Assembly (NCBI RefSeq): GCF_002812985.1 | Contig: NZ_PGCP01000034.1 | Coordinates: 1-64,000, forward strand | Source: Aeromonas lusitana | GTDB lineage: Bacteria; Pseudomonadota; Gammaproteobacteria; Enterobacterales; Aeromonadaceae | Direction of reading: 5' to 3' | Length of the DNA: 64,000 bases | Shown: positions 41,420 to 49,670 of the stretch, piece by piece | Numbering within the stretch: position 1 is the first letter of the stretch | Layout: every line of letters begins with the position of its first letter | The notes under the pieces: generated by a model | What the model saw: only the letters and a program-made list of their open reading frames with translations | Told to the model about the DNA's origin: nothing | Database searches by the model: none | Translations under genes and position numbers: made by a program

Positions 41420-41574
41420 GTCGCCACACTGTGATATCGCGGGCGCCCCGCCAGACGGCGCCCAATTGGCCGGGTCCCTTGTGACTCGGCCAGCGCCGCT
41501 GACGTCCCCCCGCTTTTCATCTCGCCATGCCCTTGTTAAGGTAACCTCAGCCTTTATCCCTGTCAGGAGCCCCC

Positions 41575-42180
41575 ATGCCAGATACCGCAACGCCACCCGA
41601 TGCGCGCCACGCCTTGCGCCAACTCATCCGCCAGCGCAGAAAGAGCCTGAGTCAGGCCGAGCAGCAGGATGCGGCCCAACAGCTGGTGGCACGTTTCAAG
41701 GAGCATGCCGGGATCCGGGCCGCCAGACGCATCGCCCTCTATCTGGCCAACGACGGCGAGCTCGATCCCCTGCCCGCCATTCACTGGCTCTGGGCCCAGC
41801 AAAAGGAGGTCTACCTGCCAGTGCTGCCCCCCTTCACCCCGGGCCACCTGCTGTTTCAGCGCTACACGGCCACCAGCCCCATGACCCGCAACCGCTTCGG
41901 CATCCCGGAGCCCGAACTCGACATGCAGCAGGTCATCCCCCACAGCGCGCTGGACATCATCTGCACCCCGCTGGTGGCCTTCGATGCAGCGGGCAACCGG
42001 CTCGGCATGGGGGGCGGTTATTACGATCGCACCCTCGCCAGCTGGCACGAGCACGGGCTGGGCCCAAGGCCGCTCGGCCTCGCCCACAACTGTCAGCAGG
42101 TGGAGGTTGTGCCCAAGGAGCAGTGGGACGTGCCCTTGCCCGAGATCATCACCCCGGCCCGCAGCTGGGACTTCTCCTGA
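41575..42180 (+). CDS. ygfA: 5-formyltetrahydrofolate cyclo-ligase
   Basis: Converts 5-formyl-THF to methenyl-THF using ATP. It has 201 residues, with the family signatures RHALRQLIRQRRKSL at the N-terminus (R and K near the ATP site) and NRLGMGGGYYDRTLA at about 142. GGAG precedes the ATG by 5 bases. In enterobacteria 6S RNA lies just upstream of this gene; I saw no such RNA in the 155 bases before it. Confidence 0.93.
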   Translation: MPDTATPPDARHALRQLIRQRRKSLSQAEQQDAAQQLVARFKEHAGIRAARRIALYLANDGELDPLPAIHWLWAQQKEVYLPVLPPFTPGHLLFQRYTATSPMTRNRFGIPEPELDMQQVIPHSALDIICTPLVAFDAAGNRLGMGGGYYDRTLASWHEHGLGPRPLGLAHNCQQVEVVPKEQWDVPLPEIITPARSWDFS

Positions 42181-42342
42181 CGCCCTCCTCTCTGGTGGTC
42201 AGGGTCACTGCCTGCCCCTCTTCTGACGAGATTTTCGACTGCCACAGGGCCCCATGCCCAATAAACAGGCAAACGATTTACATCTTGGGGCTTTTTGGTC
42301 CAGAACGTGAGCGAGGTGGTCGCCCTCGGGGGCTGGCTTGGA

Positions 42343-42348
42343 TATAAT
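42343..42348 (+). promoter_or_regulatory. -10 element for rpiA
   Basis: A perfect TATAAT lies 29 bases before the rpiA ATG, with a TG dinucleotide 2 bases upstream. No good -35 match was found at the usual distance. A possible hairpin (GCCCCA/TGGGGC, 42249-42291) with TTTTT after it lies between it and the previous gene and may be its terminator. Confidence 0.55.
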
Positions 42349-42376
42349 GCGCCCGCTTTTTCCCTAAGGATCCATC

Positions 42377-43030
42377 ATGACTCAAGATGAAATGAAGAAG
42401 GCGGCCGGTTGGGCTGCGCTCAAATACGTGGTTCCCGGCACAATCGTCGGGGTGGGCACAGGCTCTACCGTCAATCACTTCATCGACGCGCTGGCGACCA
42501 TGAAGGACGAGATCAAGGGCGCAGTATCCAGTTCCGTCGCCTCCACCGAGCGCCTCAAGGGCTTCGGCATCCCAGTGTTCGATCTCAACGAGATCGATGC
42601 CCTCTCCGTCTACGTGGATGGCGCCGACGAGATCAACGCCAGCCGTGACATGATCAAGGGCGGTGGCGCGGCCCTGACCCGCGAGAAGATTGTCGCCGCC
42701 GTGGCCGACAAGTTCATCTGCATCATAGACAACACCAAGACGGTCCCCGTGCTCGGCACCTTCCCGCTGCCGGTAGAAGTGATCCCCATGGCCCGCGAAT
42801 ACGTGGCCCGCGAGATCAAGAAGCTCGGCGGCAACCCGGTCTGGCGTGAAGGGGTGGTGACCGATAACGGCAACCACATCCTGGACGTCAAGGGCATGGC
42901 CATTCACGACGCCAAGGGGCTGGAAGTGCAGCTCAACGCCATCGTGGGCGTGGTCACCAACGGTCTGTTCGCCCACCGCGGCGCAGATGTCGTGCTGATC
43001 GGTACCCCGGAAGGCGTGATCACTAACTAA
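42377..43030 (+). CDS. rpiA: Ribose-5-phosphate isomerase A
   Basis: Interconverts ribose-5-phosphate and ribulose-5-phosphate in the pentose phosphate pathway. It has 217 residues, with [17 protein letters not shown] (phosphate-binding loop, about 20), DGADEIN (catalytic Asp, about 81) and [11 protein letters not shown] (about 95). A diverged copy of its 3' end follows the stop codon. serA lies downstream, the same order as in Escherichia coli. Confidence 0.97.
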   Translation: MTQDEMKKAAGWAALKYVVPGTIVGVGTGSTVNHFIDALATMKDEIKGAVSSSVASTERLKGFGIPVFDLNEIDALSVYVDGADEINASRDMIKGGGAALTREKIVAAVADKFICIIDNTKTVPVLGTFPLPVEVIPMAREYVAREIKKLGGNPVWREGVVTDNGNHILDVKGMAIHDAKGLEVQLNAIVGVVTNGLFAHRGADVVLIGTPEGVITN

Positions 43031-43134
43031 GCCACGACGGGCTGGATGTGGTCACCAACGACCTCCATTTCGCCCACCGCGGCGCAGACGTGGTGCTGAT
43101 CGGTACCCCGGAAGGTGTGATCACCAACGAATAA
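43031..43134 (+). pseudogene. Relic 3' end of a second rpiA allele
   Basis: Right after the rpiA stop, in a different frame, the sequence encodes [18 protein letters not shown] and then [12 protein letters not shown] with a stop. This repeats the rpiA C-terminus ([20 protein letters not shown]) with a small internal deletion, an extra His and a Glu before the stop. Several third-position bases differ, so it is a diverged copy rather than a recent duplication. It has no start signal of its own. Confidence 0.85.
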
Positions 43135-43192
43135 GCAGGCTCTGTGATGTTGCCCTCTGAACGATGAGCGGCCCATCATCACACCGACCATA

Positions 43193-43220
43193 AGAAACGG
43201 CGTCCGATGGCGCCGTTTCT
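43193..43220 (+). terminator. Probable terminator after rpiA
   Basis: A 10-bp inverted repeat (AGAAACGGCG/CGCCGTTTCT, 8-base loop) lies beyond the rpiA relic. The T-run is short. The rest of the gap to 43395 (175 bases) should hold the serA promoter. Confidence 0.6.
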
Positions 43221-43395
43221 GTTTATGCCTCAAGGAGTTGCAAAGTATCGTCTACAACTATCGTTGAAAACTTCAAAGAATTTGACTTTCGTCACAAATA
43301 TTCCCTCTCCCGCACGTTTTTGCTACTTTACGGTTTTCTTCACATCGCATACCTGCACCGCTTTTCGCACACATATATAAAACAGAGGGATCGTC

Positions 43396-44628
43396 ATGAC
43401 AGCCAAGTTTTCGCTGGACAAGGATAAAATCAAGGTGCTGCTGCTGGAGGGGGTTCACCTCAACACGGTAGAGACGTTTAGAGCTGCCGGTTACACCAAC
43501 GTGGAGTACCTCAAGACCTCGCTGTCGGAAGAGGATCTGATCGAGCGCATTCGCGACGTGCATTTCGTCGGCCTGCGCTCACGCACCCAGCTGACCGAGA
43601 AGGTGCTGGACGCCGCCAGCAAGCTGGTGGCCATCGGCTGCTTCTGCATCGGTACCAACCAGGTCGCCCTCGACGCCGCCCATGTGCGCGGCATTCCGGT
43701 GTTCAACGCCCCCTTCTCCAATACCCGCTCCGTGGCCGAGCTGGTGCTGGGGGAGATCCTGCTGCTGCTGCGCGGCATCCCGGAGAAGAACGCCAAGTGC
43801 CATCGCGGCGTGTGGGAAAAACTCGCCAACCGCTCGGTGGAAGCCCGCGGCAAGAAGCTCGGTATCATAGGCTATGGCCACATTGGCACCCAGCTTGGCA
43901 TCATCGCCGAGATGATCGGCATGAAGGTCTACTACTACGACATCGAGAACAAGCTCTCCTTGGGCAACGCCATCCAGGTGCCGAACCTGGTGGAGCTGCT
44001 CAACATGTCTGACGTCATCAGCCTGCATGTGCCTGAGACCGCCTCCACCAAGGATCTGATCGGTGCCGAGCAACTGCGCATGATGAAACCCGGCGCCATC
44101 TTCATCAACGCCTCCCGCGGTACCGTGGTGGACATCGAGGCCCTGGCCGACGTCATCAAGAGCGGGCACCTCTCCGGCGCCGCCATCGACGTCTTCCCCG
44201 TCGAGCCCACCTCCAATGACGAGGAGTTTCTGACGCCGCTGCGGGGTCTGGACAACGTCATCCTGACCCCGCACATCGGCGGCTCCACCCAGGAGGCGCA
44301 GGAGAACATAGGTCTGGAAGTGGCCAACAAGCTGGTCAAGTATTCCGACAACGGCTCCACCCTCTCCGCCGTCAATTTCCCGGAAGTCTCCCTGCCCGGT
44401 CACAAGGGCTCCAGCCGTCTGCTGCACATTCACCGCAACCAGCCCGGCGTCATGAACCAGATCAACCAGATCTTCGCCGACGAGGGCATCAACATCGCCG
44501 GTCAATACCTGCAGACCAGCAGCCACATCGGCTACGTGGTGATCGACGTGGAGACGGAGCACAGCGAGAAGGCCCTCGCCAAGCTCAAGGAGATCAATGG
44601 CACCATCCGCGCCCGGATCCTGCATTGA
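43396..44628 (+). CDS. serA: D-3-phosphoglycerate dehydrogenase
   Basis: First step of serine synthesis, oxidising 3-phosphoglycerate with NAD+. It has 410 residues: a split substrate-binding domain, an NAD-binding Rossmann core with KLGIIGYGHIGTQLGIIAE at about 154, catalytic Arg (LINASRGTVVD region) and His (HIGGSTQEAQENIG), and a C-terminal ACT domain (about 335-410) for serine feedback. AGAGGG precedes the ATG. Confidence 0.97.
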   Translation: MTAKFSLDKDKIKVLLLEGVHLNTVETFRAAGYTNVEYLKTSLSEEDLIERIRDVHFVGLRSRTQLTEKVLDAASKLVAIGCFCIGTNQVALDAAHVRGIPVFNAPFSNTRSVAELVLGEILLLLRGIPEKNAKCHRGVWEKLANRSVEARGKKLGIIGYGHIGTQLGIIAEMIGMKVYYYDIENKLSLGNAIQVPNLVELLNMSDVISLHVPETASTKDLIGAEQLRMMKPGAIFINASRGTVVDIEALADVIKSGHLSGAAIDVFPVEPTSNDEEFLTPLRGLDNVILTPHIGGSTQEAQENIGLEVANKLVKYSDNGSTLSAVNFPEVSLPGHKGSSRLLHIHRNQPGVMNQINQIFADEGINIAGQYLQTSSHIGYVVIDVETEHSEKALAKLKEINGTIRARILH

Positions 44629-44654
44629 TGCGCTGAGCCTGGCACTCGCCCAAC

Positions 44655-44684
44655 AAAAAGCCCGTCTCAATGACGGGCTTTTTT
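44655..44684 (+). terminator. Terminator after serA
   Basis: An AAAAGCCCGTC/GACGGGCTTTT hairpin is followed by TTTTTT. It also lies beyond the stop codon of the convergent dgkA gene. Confidence 0.92.
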
Positions 44685-44712
44685 ATGTCAGGAGACAGCT
44701 TGCTCTCGCAAG

Positions 44713-45093
44713 CTACCACCAGCCCAGCAGATTGCGGCCAATCAGGGCGCCCCACACCAGGCCATTGAGGGCCAGCGCGATAAAGACGGCGGCGGAGCCC
44801 AGATCCTTGGCGCGGCCGGAGAGCTCGTGATGTTCGGAGCCGATGCGGTCCACCACAGCCTCGACGGCGGAGTTGAGCACCTCGACAATCACCACCAGCC
44901 AGCTGATCACGATCAGCAGCAGGATCTCGTTGAGGGAGTCACCGAGCCAGCAGGCCAGCGGCATCAACAGCAGCACCAACACCAGTTCCTGGCGGAAGGC
45001 AGCCTCGTTGATCCAGGCCGATTTGAGCCCTTTCATGCTGTAACCGGTTGCGTTGATGATGCGGGTGACCCCGGTCGCGCCTGGCTTTGCCAC
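44713..45093 (-). CDS. dgkA: Diacylglycerol kinase
   Basis: Small trimeric membrane kinase recycling diacylglycerol to phosphatidic acid. It is 126 residues from a GTG at 45093, which has GAGG 8 bases upstream and gives the length of Escherichia coli DgkA (122). The signature EVLNSAVEAVVDRIG (catalytic Glu and Asn) is intact, and ELSGRAKDLGSAAVF follows. An upstream GTG at 45129 would add 12 residues that do not look like the family. Confidence 0.93.
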   Translation of the reverse strand: MAKPGATGVTRIINATGYSMKGLKSAWINEAAFRQELVLVLLLMPLACWLGDSLNEILLLIVISWLVVIVEVLNSAVEAVVDRIGSEHHELSGRAKDLGSAAVFIALALNGLVWGALIGRNLLGWW

Positions 45094-45260
45094 GATAACT
45101 ACCTCATTTGGAATGGCTTTTAGGTTCACATCCTAACAGAGCCCTCAATGGTTTCCATCAGGGGATTTTTGCTTTATTTTATCGTCTTGCATTTTCGGCA
45201 CTGCATTCGTCACTGCCCGTCAAACGACAGTCCACGCCACCCACTCGAGAATTGAGTCGT

Positions 45261-46325
45261 ATGTCCATTCACACAGATGAATTGCGCACCCGTCGCCTGG
45301 AGTCCCTGATCACTCCGAGCGAGCTTGCGCACGCCTTCCCGTTAAGCGACACCGTTGCCCAGAATCTGCTGGACGCCCGCCATGAAGTGGAAGCCATTCT
45401 GGCCGGTGACGATCAGCGCCTGCTGGTCATCGTCGGTCCCTGCTCCATCCATGATCCCGCCGCCGCCCACGAATACGCCCAGCGCCTCAACGTCTTGCGC
45501 GAGCAGTACAAGGGCAGCCTGTGCATCGTCATGCGCACCTACTTCGAGAAGCCGCGCACTATAGTCGGCTGGAAGGGGCTCATCAATGATCCGCGCCTGG
45601 ATGGCAGCTTCGACGTCAATGAAGGGCTCAAACTCGCTCGCAAACTGCTGGTGGACATCAACGCCATCGGCATGCCCACCGCCACCGAGTTCCTCGACAT
45701 GGTGACCGGCCAGTACATCAGCGACCTCATCACCTGGGGCGCCATCGGCGCGCGCACCACCGAATCCCAGGTGCACCGCGAGATGGCCTCCGCCCTCTCC
45801 TGCCCGGTCGGCTTCAAGAACGGCACCGACGGCAACACCCGCATCGCCATCGATGCGGTGCGTGCCGCCCGCCACAGCCACATCTTCTATTCCCCGGACA
45901 AGGACGGCAAGATGACCATCTACCGCACCGCCGGCAACCCCTATGGCCACGTGATCCTGCGTGGTGGCCACAGGCCGAACTACGACACCGCCAGTGTCGA
46001 CGAGGCCTGTGAAGCCCTGGCCGACGTGGGTCTGCCCGAGCGGCTGGTGGTGGACTTCAGCCACGGCAACAGCATGAAGGATCACCGCCGTCAGCTCTTG
46101 GTGGCGCAGGATATCTGCGATCAGCTACGTCGTGGCCGCACCGGCATCGCCGGCATCATGGCCGAGAGCTTCCTGGTGGAAGGGCGTCAGGACGTGGAGA
46201 ACGGCTGCGCCGCCACCTTCGGCCAGAGCATCACGGATGCCTGCCTCTCCTGGAGCGACACCGAAACCCTGCTGGCCATGCTGGCCGAGGCCGCCCAGGT
46301 ACGACTGGACAAGCAGAAAGCCTGA
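45261..46325 (+). CDS. aroH: 3-deoxy-7-phosphoheptulonate (DAHP) synthase
   Basis: First step of aromatic amino acid synthesis: erythrose-4-phosphate plus phosphoenolpyruvate gives DAHP. It has 354 residues, type I-alpha, with LLVIVGPCSIHDP (metal Cys), MRTYFEKPRTIVGWKG, SCPVGFKNGTDGNT and HGNSMKDHRRQ. The N-terminus (TDELRTRRLESLITPSELA) resembles the tryptophan-sensitive AroH more than AroF or AroG, but the isoform call is tentative. Start 45261 was chosen by homology; the longer frame back to 45108 overlaps the dgkA start region. Confidence 0.93.
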   Translation: MSIHTDELRTRRLESLITPSELAHAFPLSDTVAQNLLDARHEVEAILAGDDQRLLVIVGPCSIHDPAAAHEYAQRLNVLREQYKGSLCIVMRTYFEKPRTIVGWKGLINDPRLDGSFDVNEGLKLARKLLVDINAIGMPTATEFLDMVTGQYISDLITWGAIGARTTESQVHREMASALSCPVGFKNGTDGNTRIAIDAVRAARHSHIFYSPDKDGKMTIYRTAGNPYGHVILRGGHRPNYDTASVDEACEALADVGLPERLVVDFSHGNSMKDHRRQLLVAQDICDQLRRGRTGIAGIMAESFLVEGRQDVENGCAATFGQSITDACLSWSDTETLLAMLAEAAQVRLDKQKA

Positions 46326-46355
46326 GCATCTGCTCGACGCTCACTCTGCCAATGC

Positions 46356-46388
46356 AAAGGGCCAGACATCGTGGATGTGTGGCCCTTT
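46356..46388 (+). terminator. Terminator after the DAHP synthase gene
   Basis: An AAAGGGCCA/TGGCCCTTT stem with an inner ACATC/GATGT extension is followed by CGTTTT. It lies 30 bases past the stop codon. Confidence 0.85.
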
Positions 46389-46433
46389 CGTTTTGTGGCA
46401 CGCAATCAGTGCCAGATCTCCCTCGCAACGGCT

Positions 46434-46472
46434 CCCTTCTCCCCTCGCGGGAGAAGGGCTAGGGATGAGGGG
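46434..46472. repeat. REP-like palindrome, copy 1
   Basis: A CCCTTCTCCC/GGGAGAAGGG hairpin with the trailing motif GGGCTAGGGATGAGGGG. A second copy with the same layout lies at 62244-62280. Such elements are common between genes in gammaproteobacteria. Confidence 0.75.
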
Positions 46473-46537
46473 CGAACACCATGGGTTACATTCGCCAGTA
46501 GACGTAAGTTGCTCGCAGGCATACTTCGACACTACGC

Positions 46538-47314
46538 CTACAGGCTCGGCATAAACCAGACCCGGCCGCCCGCTTCGATGCGATCCGTCCTTATCTGGAA
46601 CACCCGCTCCAGCAGCGCCTGATCGATGATATCGACGCCCCCCTCGCCCACCAGCTGACCCTGTTGCAGACAGAGGATGCGATCCGCCCAGTCGATGGCC
46701 AGGTTGATGTCATGGATGGCCAGCACCACCAGCAGTCCCTGCCGGGAGAGGCTCTTCAAGAGCCGCAGCAGGGCCAGCTGATGATGCAAGTCCAGCCCAG
46801 CCAGGGGCTCGTCCAGCAGCAACACCCGCCCCGCCGAATTGAGACCGGGCCAGATCTGCAGCAGGGTACGGGCGATCAGCACCCGCTGCTGCTCGCCGCC
46901 GGAGAGGCGACTGAAGTCCCGTGCCAGCAAGGCATCGAGCTCCAGCGCGGCGCACAGCTCGGCCACCGCCTGATTGCGCAGGGCGGGCTCGGCCGTCTCA
47001 TCCAGTCCCAGGCTCAGTACCTGAAACACCGGAATATGAAACAGCTGAGGCTGGCGCTGTGGCAGCATGGCGCGCTGCTGGGCGAGCTCAGACCAGCTCA
47101 TCTGCAAGATGGATTGCCCTTCCAGCAGCACATCTCCCTGCCCAGGCAGGATGCCAGCCAGGGCGCCGAGCAGGGTCGACTTGCCACTGCCGTTGGGGCC
47201 GAGCAGGGCCACCAGCTTGCCACCGCCCCAGGCGAGACTCAGCGGCGCCAACCGCTCGGGAACGGCCAGCCCGCGAGCCTCTATGAGGGGAACTTGATGA
47301 TCATGCAGTGGCAT
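46538..47314 (-). CDS. btuD: Vitamin B12-type ABC importer ATPase (BtuD-like)
   Basis: ATPase of a FecCD/BtuCD-type importer, 258 residues. Walker A is LGPNGSGKSTLLGALAG (about 37), the signature LSGGEQQRVLIARTL, Walker B LLLDEPLAGLD. It overlaps the permease 3' end by 14 bases. B12 is the likely cargo from resemblance to BtuCD; related siderophore and haem importers cannot be fully excluded. There is no btuF nearby. Confidence 0.82.
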   Translation of the reverse strand: MPLHDHQVPLIEARGLAVPERLAPLSLAWGGGKLVALLGPNGSGKSTLLGALAGILPGQGDVLLEGQSILQMSWSELAQQRAMLPQRQPQLFHIPVFQVLSLGLDETAEPALRNQAVAELCAALELDALLARDFSRLSGGEQQRVLIARTLLQIWPGLNSAGRVLLLDEPLAGLDLHHQLALLRLLKSLSRQGLLVVLAIHDINLAIDWADRILCLQQGQLVGEGGVDIIDQALLERVFQIRTDRIEAGGRVWFMPSL

Positions 47315-48344
47315 TGGCGTCTTGCCTCAACAGCAGGTAGATAAAGAGCGGCGCCCCGACCGAAGCGGTGATGACGCCGATGGGCAGCTCGCCAGCGCTC
47401 AGGGCCGAGCGGGCGATGAGATCGGCCCCCAGCAGCAGGGCGCCGCCGCCAAGCGCCGAGGCGGGCAGCAGGAAGCGCTGATCGCTGCCGCCACACAGGC
47501 GCAGCAGATGGGGCACCACCAGGCCGACGAAACCGATGACACCGCACAGGGCGACCGCAATCCCGGTGAGCAGACAGACCGCCATCACCAGTTGCACCCG
47601 CACCCTGTCCACATCCAGCCCCATCAACCGGGCCTGGGTCTCCCCCAGCAACAGCTGTTGCAGGGCCCGCCCCTGCAAGCCAAGCCAGCCCAGGGTCAGC
47701 GGCAGCACCAGCCACCACCAGGCGAGTTGCTGACTGCCATAGGAGAGGCTGCCCATCATCCAGAACATGAATTCGCGCAAGGAGGCGTCATCGGCGAAAT
47801 ACATCAGCCAGGTCATGGCGGCGTTGGCGAGGATGCCGATGGCGACCCCGAACAGCAGCAGCCGGGCGTGGCCGAGCCGGGCCCGGCGCGCCAGCCGGAT
47901 CAGCAGCATGGTCACCAGCAGGGCGCCGCCGAAGGCCGCAAGAGACAGGCCCCAGCCCGGCAGATAGACCCCGAGGGATTTGGCCACCGCCATCGCCACC
48001 ATGGCGGCGAGGCCGGCGCCACTCGAGACGCCGAGCAGGCCGGGTTCGGCCACCGGGTTGTGCAGCATCACCTGCAGCACGGCGCCGCCACAGGCGAGCG
48101 CAGCCCCCGCCAGCAAGGCCAGCAGGGCGCGGGGCAGGCGCAGCTCCAGCAAGATGTGCCGCTCCAGCTCCCCCAAGGGGTGCCAGGGCAGCAACAAAAA
48201 TTCCCCCCAGGCAAGGGAGAGCAGGAACAGGGAGAGGGTCAAGAGCGACAGGCCGAGCAGCCAGTAGCGCTGCCAGCGCTGTTGGCGATGGATGAGAGCG
48301 AGATACACGCGGGATCCCCGAAATGAGACAAGTGCCGCCCCCAT
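47301..48344 (-). CDS. btuC: Vitamin B12-type ABC importer permease (BtuC-like)
   Basis: FecCD/BtuC-family permease with about ten TM helices (347 residues from 48344). Typical wording is LRLPRALLALLAGAALACGGAVLQ, NPVAEPGLLGVSSGAGLAA, and the coupling loop near VGLVVPHLLRLCGGSDQRFLLP. The start is uncertain: the ATG at 48344 has no good Shine-Dalgarno. No cobalamin riboswitch was recognised in the 51 bases upstream; the preceding gene is a solute-binding protein of a different family. Confidence 0.83.
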   Translation of the reverse strand: MGAALVSFRGSRVYLALIHRQQRWQRYWLLGLSLLTLSLFLLSLAWGEFLLLPWHPLGELERHILLELRLPRALLALLAGAALACGGAVLQVMLHNPVAEPGLLGVSSGAGLAAMVAMAVAKSLGVYLPGWGLSLAAFGGALLVTMLLIRLARRARLGHARLLLFGVAIGILANAAMTWLMYFADDASLREFMFWMMGSLSYGSQQLAWWWLVLPLTLGWLGLQGRALQQLLLGETQARLMGLDVDRVRVQLVMAVCLLTGIAVALCGVIGFVGLVVPHLLRLCGGSDQRFLLPASALGGGALLLGADLIARSALSAGELPIGVITASVGAPLFIYLLLRQDANATA

Positions 48345-48395
48345 GCCTGAAGGCAGCCACAAAGCTGCATGATAACAGCGCGTTACCACCCAAGG

Positions 48396-49142
48396 TCAAG
48401 GATGGTAGGGCTGGGCCAGGGTCTCGACCTCGCCGCTTTCCACCATCTCTTGCAGCGCCTGCGCCAGGGCGGGCCCCAGACGCAGGTGAGGTGAGCGCTT
48501 GCTCATGCCAAGATAGAGCACCACTGGGTGCGGCGGGCGATAGTCCGCCTTGACCAGGCCCGCGGCGTTGCGCTGGCTGAGGGCGTAATCCACCTGGCAG
48601 TCGGTGCCTATCATCAGCGGCAGGTGGCCGCGCTCCACCATGCGCTGCAGCTGATCTTCGGTGGGCACCCCGTGCTTGTCGATCTGGTTGTCGTCGTCGA
48701 AGGGGGCGAAATAGGCCGAGTTGAGCACGAAACCCACCTCCTTGCCCTTGAGATCCTCATAGCGATGCAGGGCGGCAACGGCCGCAGGCTTGCCATAAAA
48801 CGCGGGCCGACACTGGTAGTAGGCGGGTTGCAGATAATCGACGAAGGCCGCGCGCTCCGGGGTTTTGGCCAGCCCTATCATGAGATCGGCCTGGCCGGTC
48901 TGCATCTGCTTGAGTGCCCGCCCCCATGGCACCTGCTTGAGTTCCAGCTGAATGCCGCTGCGGGCCTGCAAGCGGCGCAAGATGTCGATATCCAGACCGT
49001 AAAACTGATTATCCTGCGCCAGCATGCGAAACGGTGGCCAGACATCGGTGACCACCGTCAGGGTCGGCGTTCCGTTCGCCATCGAGCTAACGGGCGCCAT
49101 GCAGGCAAACAACAGACCAAGCACTCCGCTTGTCTTGCCCAT
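48396..49142 (-). CDS. Periplasmic solute-binding protein, family 3
   Basis: A 248-residue secreted protein (signal peptide MGKTSGVLGLLFACMAPVSSMANG). It has the SBP_bac_3 layout: VVTDVWPPFRM, FYGLDIDILRRLQARSG, VPWGRALKQMQTGQADLMIGL. Proteins of this PPFRM/PWGRAL type are often orphan binding proteins with no cognate transporter. It is 51 bases upstream of btuC on the same strand, but belongs to the amino-acid group and is unlikely to be BtuF. The ligand is unknown. Confidence 0.82.
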   Translation of the reverse strand: MGKTSGVLGLLFACMAPVSSMANGTPTLTVVTDVWPPFRMLAQDNQFYGLDIDILRRLQARSGIQLELKQVPWGRALKQMQTGQADLMIGLAKTPERAAFVDYLQPAYYQCRPAFYGKPAAVAALHRYEDLKGKEVGFVLNSAYFAPFDDDNQIDKHGVPTEDQLQRMVERGHLPLMIGTDCQVDYALSQRNAAGLVKADYRPPHPVVLYLGMSKRSPHLRLGPALAQALQEMVESGEVETLAQPYHP

Positions 49143-49254
49143 CCATTCCAGCCTTATGTTGCTTCATCCTTGTGGGGTAAAAATACCCCTAAGCCCCACT
49201 TATGAAAACCCATGCAGTCGAGATAAAATGCGATTGATTTTAAAGGAGAACCTA

Positions 49255-49611
49255 ATGAACCCTATCGTCACCAGCATAGGCCTGCTCATCTGCAGCAACG
49301 TCTTCATGACCTTCGCCTGGTATGCCCATCTCAAGAGCATGAACCACAAGCCCTGGATCATCGCCGCCCTGATAAGCTGGGGCATAGCCCTGTTCGAATA
49401 TCTGTTGCAGGTGCCCGCCAACCGCATCGGCCATACAGTGCTGTCGGTGGGTCAGCTCAAGATCCTGCAAGAAGTCATCACCCTGACGGTGTTCGTGCCC
49501 TTCTCCATCTTCTATCTGAAAGAAGATCTGAAGTGGGACTACCTCTGGGCCGGTCTGTGTATCCTGGGGGCGGTGTTTTTTGTGTTTCGCGAGAAACTCA
49601 CCGGCATCTGA
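49255..49611 (+). CDS. DUF486 (DMT-like) membrane protein
   Basis: A 118-residue membrane protein with four TM helices, DUF486 family within the drug/metabolite transporter clan. Recognisable wording is SNVFMTFAWYAHLK, SWGIALFEYLLQVPANRIGH and QLKILQEVITLTVFVPFSI. Start 49255 follows AAGGAG at 7 bases; the longer frame from 49024 does not fit the family. Function unknown. Confidence 0.88.
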   Translation: MNPIVTSIGLLICSNVFMTFAWYAHLKSMNHKPWIIAALISWGIALFEYLLQVPANRIGHTVLSVGQLKILQEVITLTVFVPFSIFYLKEDLKWDYLWAGLCILGAVFFVFREKLTGI

Positions 49612-49670
49612 CGAGATACACTCAACCACATCTTTTACCAGCACATCTTTTTGATGTGGCGAGGCAACAC

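Noticed and set aside
41420..41574. 6S RNA upstream of ygfA
   Set aside because: The gap is short and holds only a weak GGGCGCC/GGCGCCC hairpin; no 6S-like structure could be recognised.
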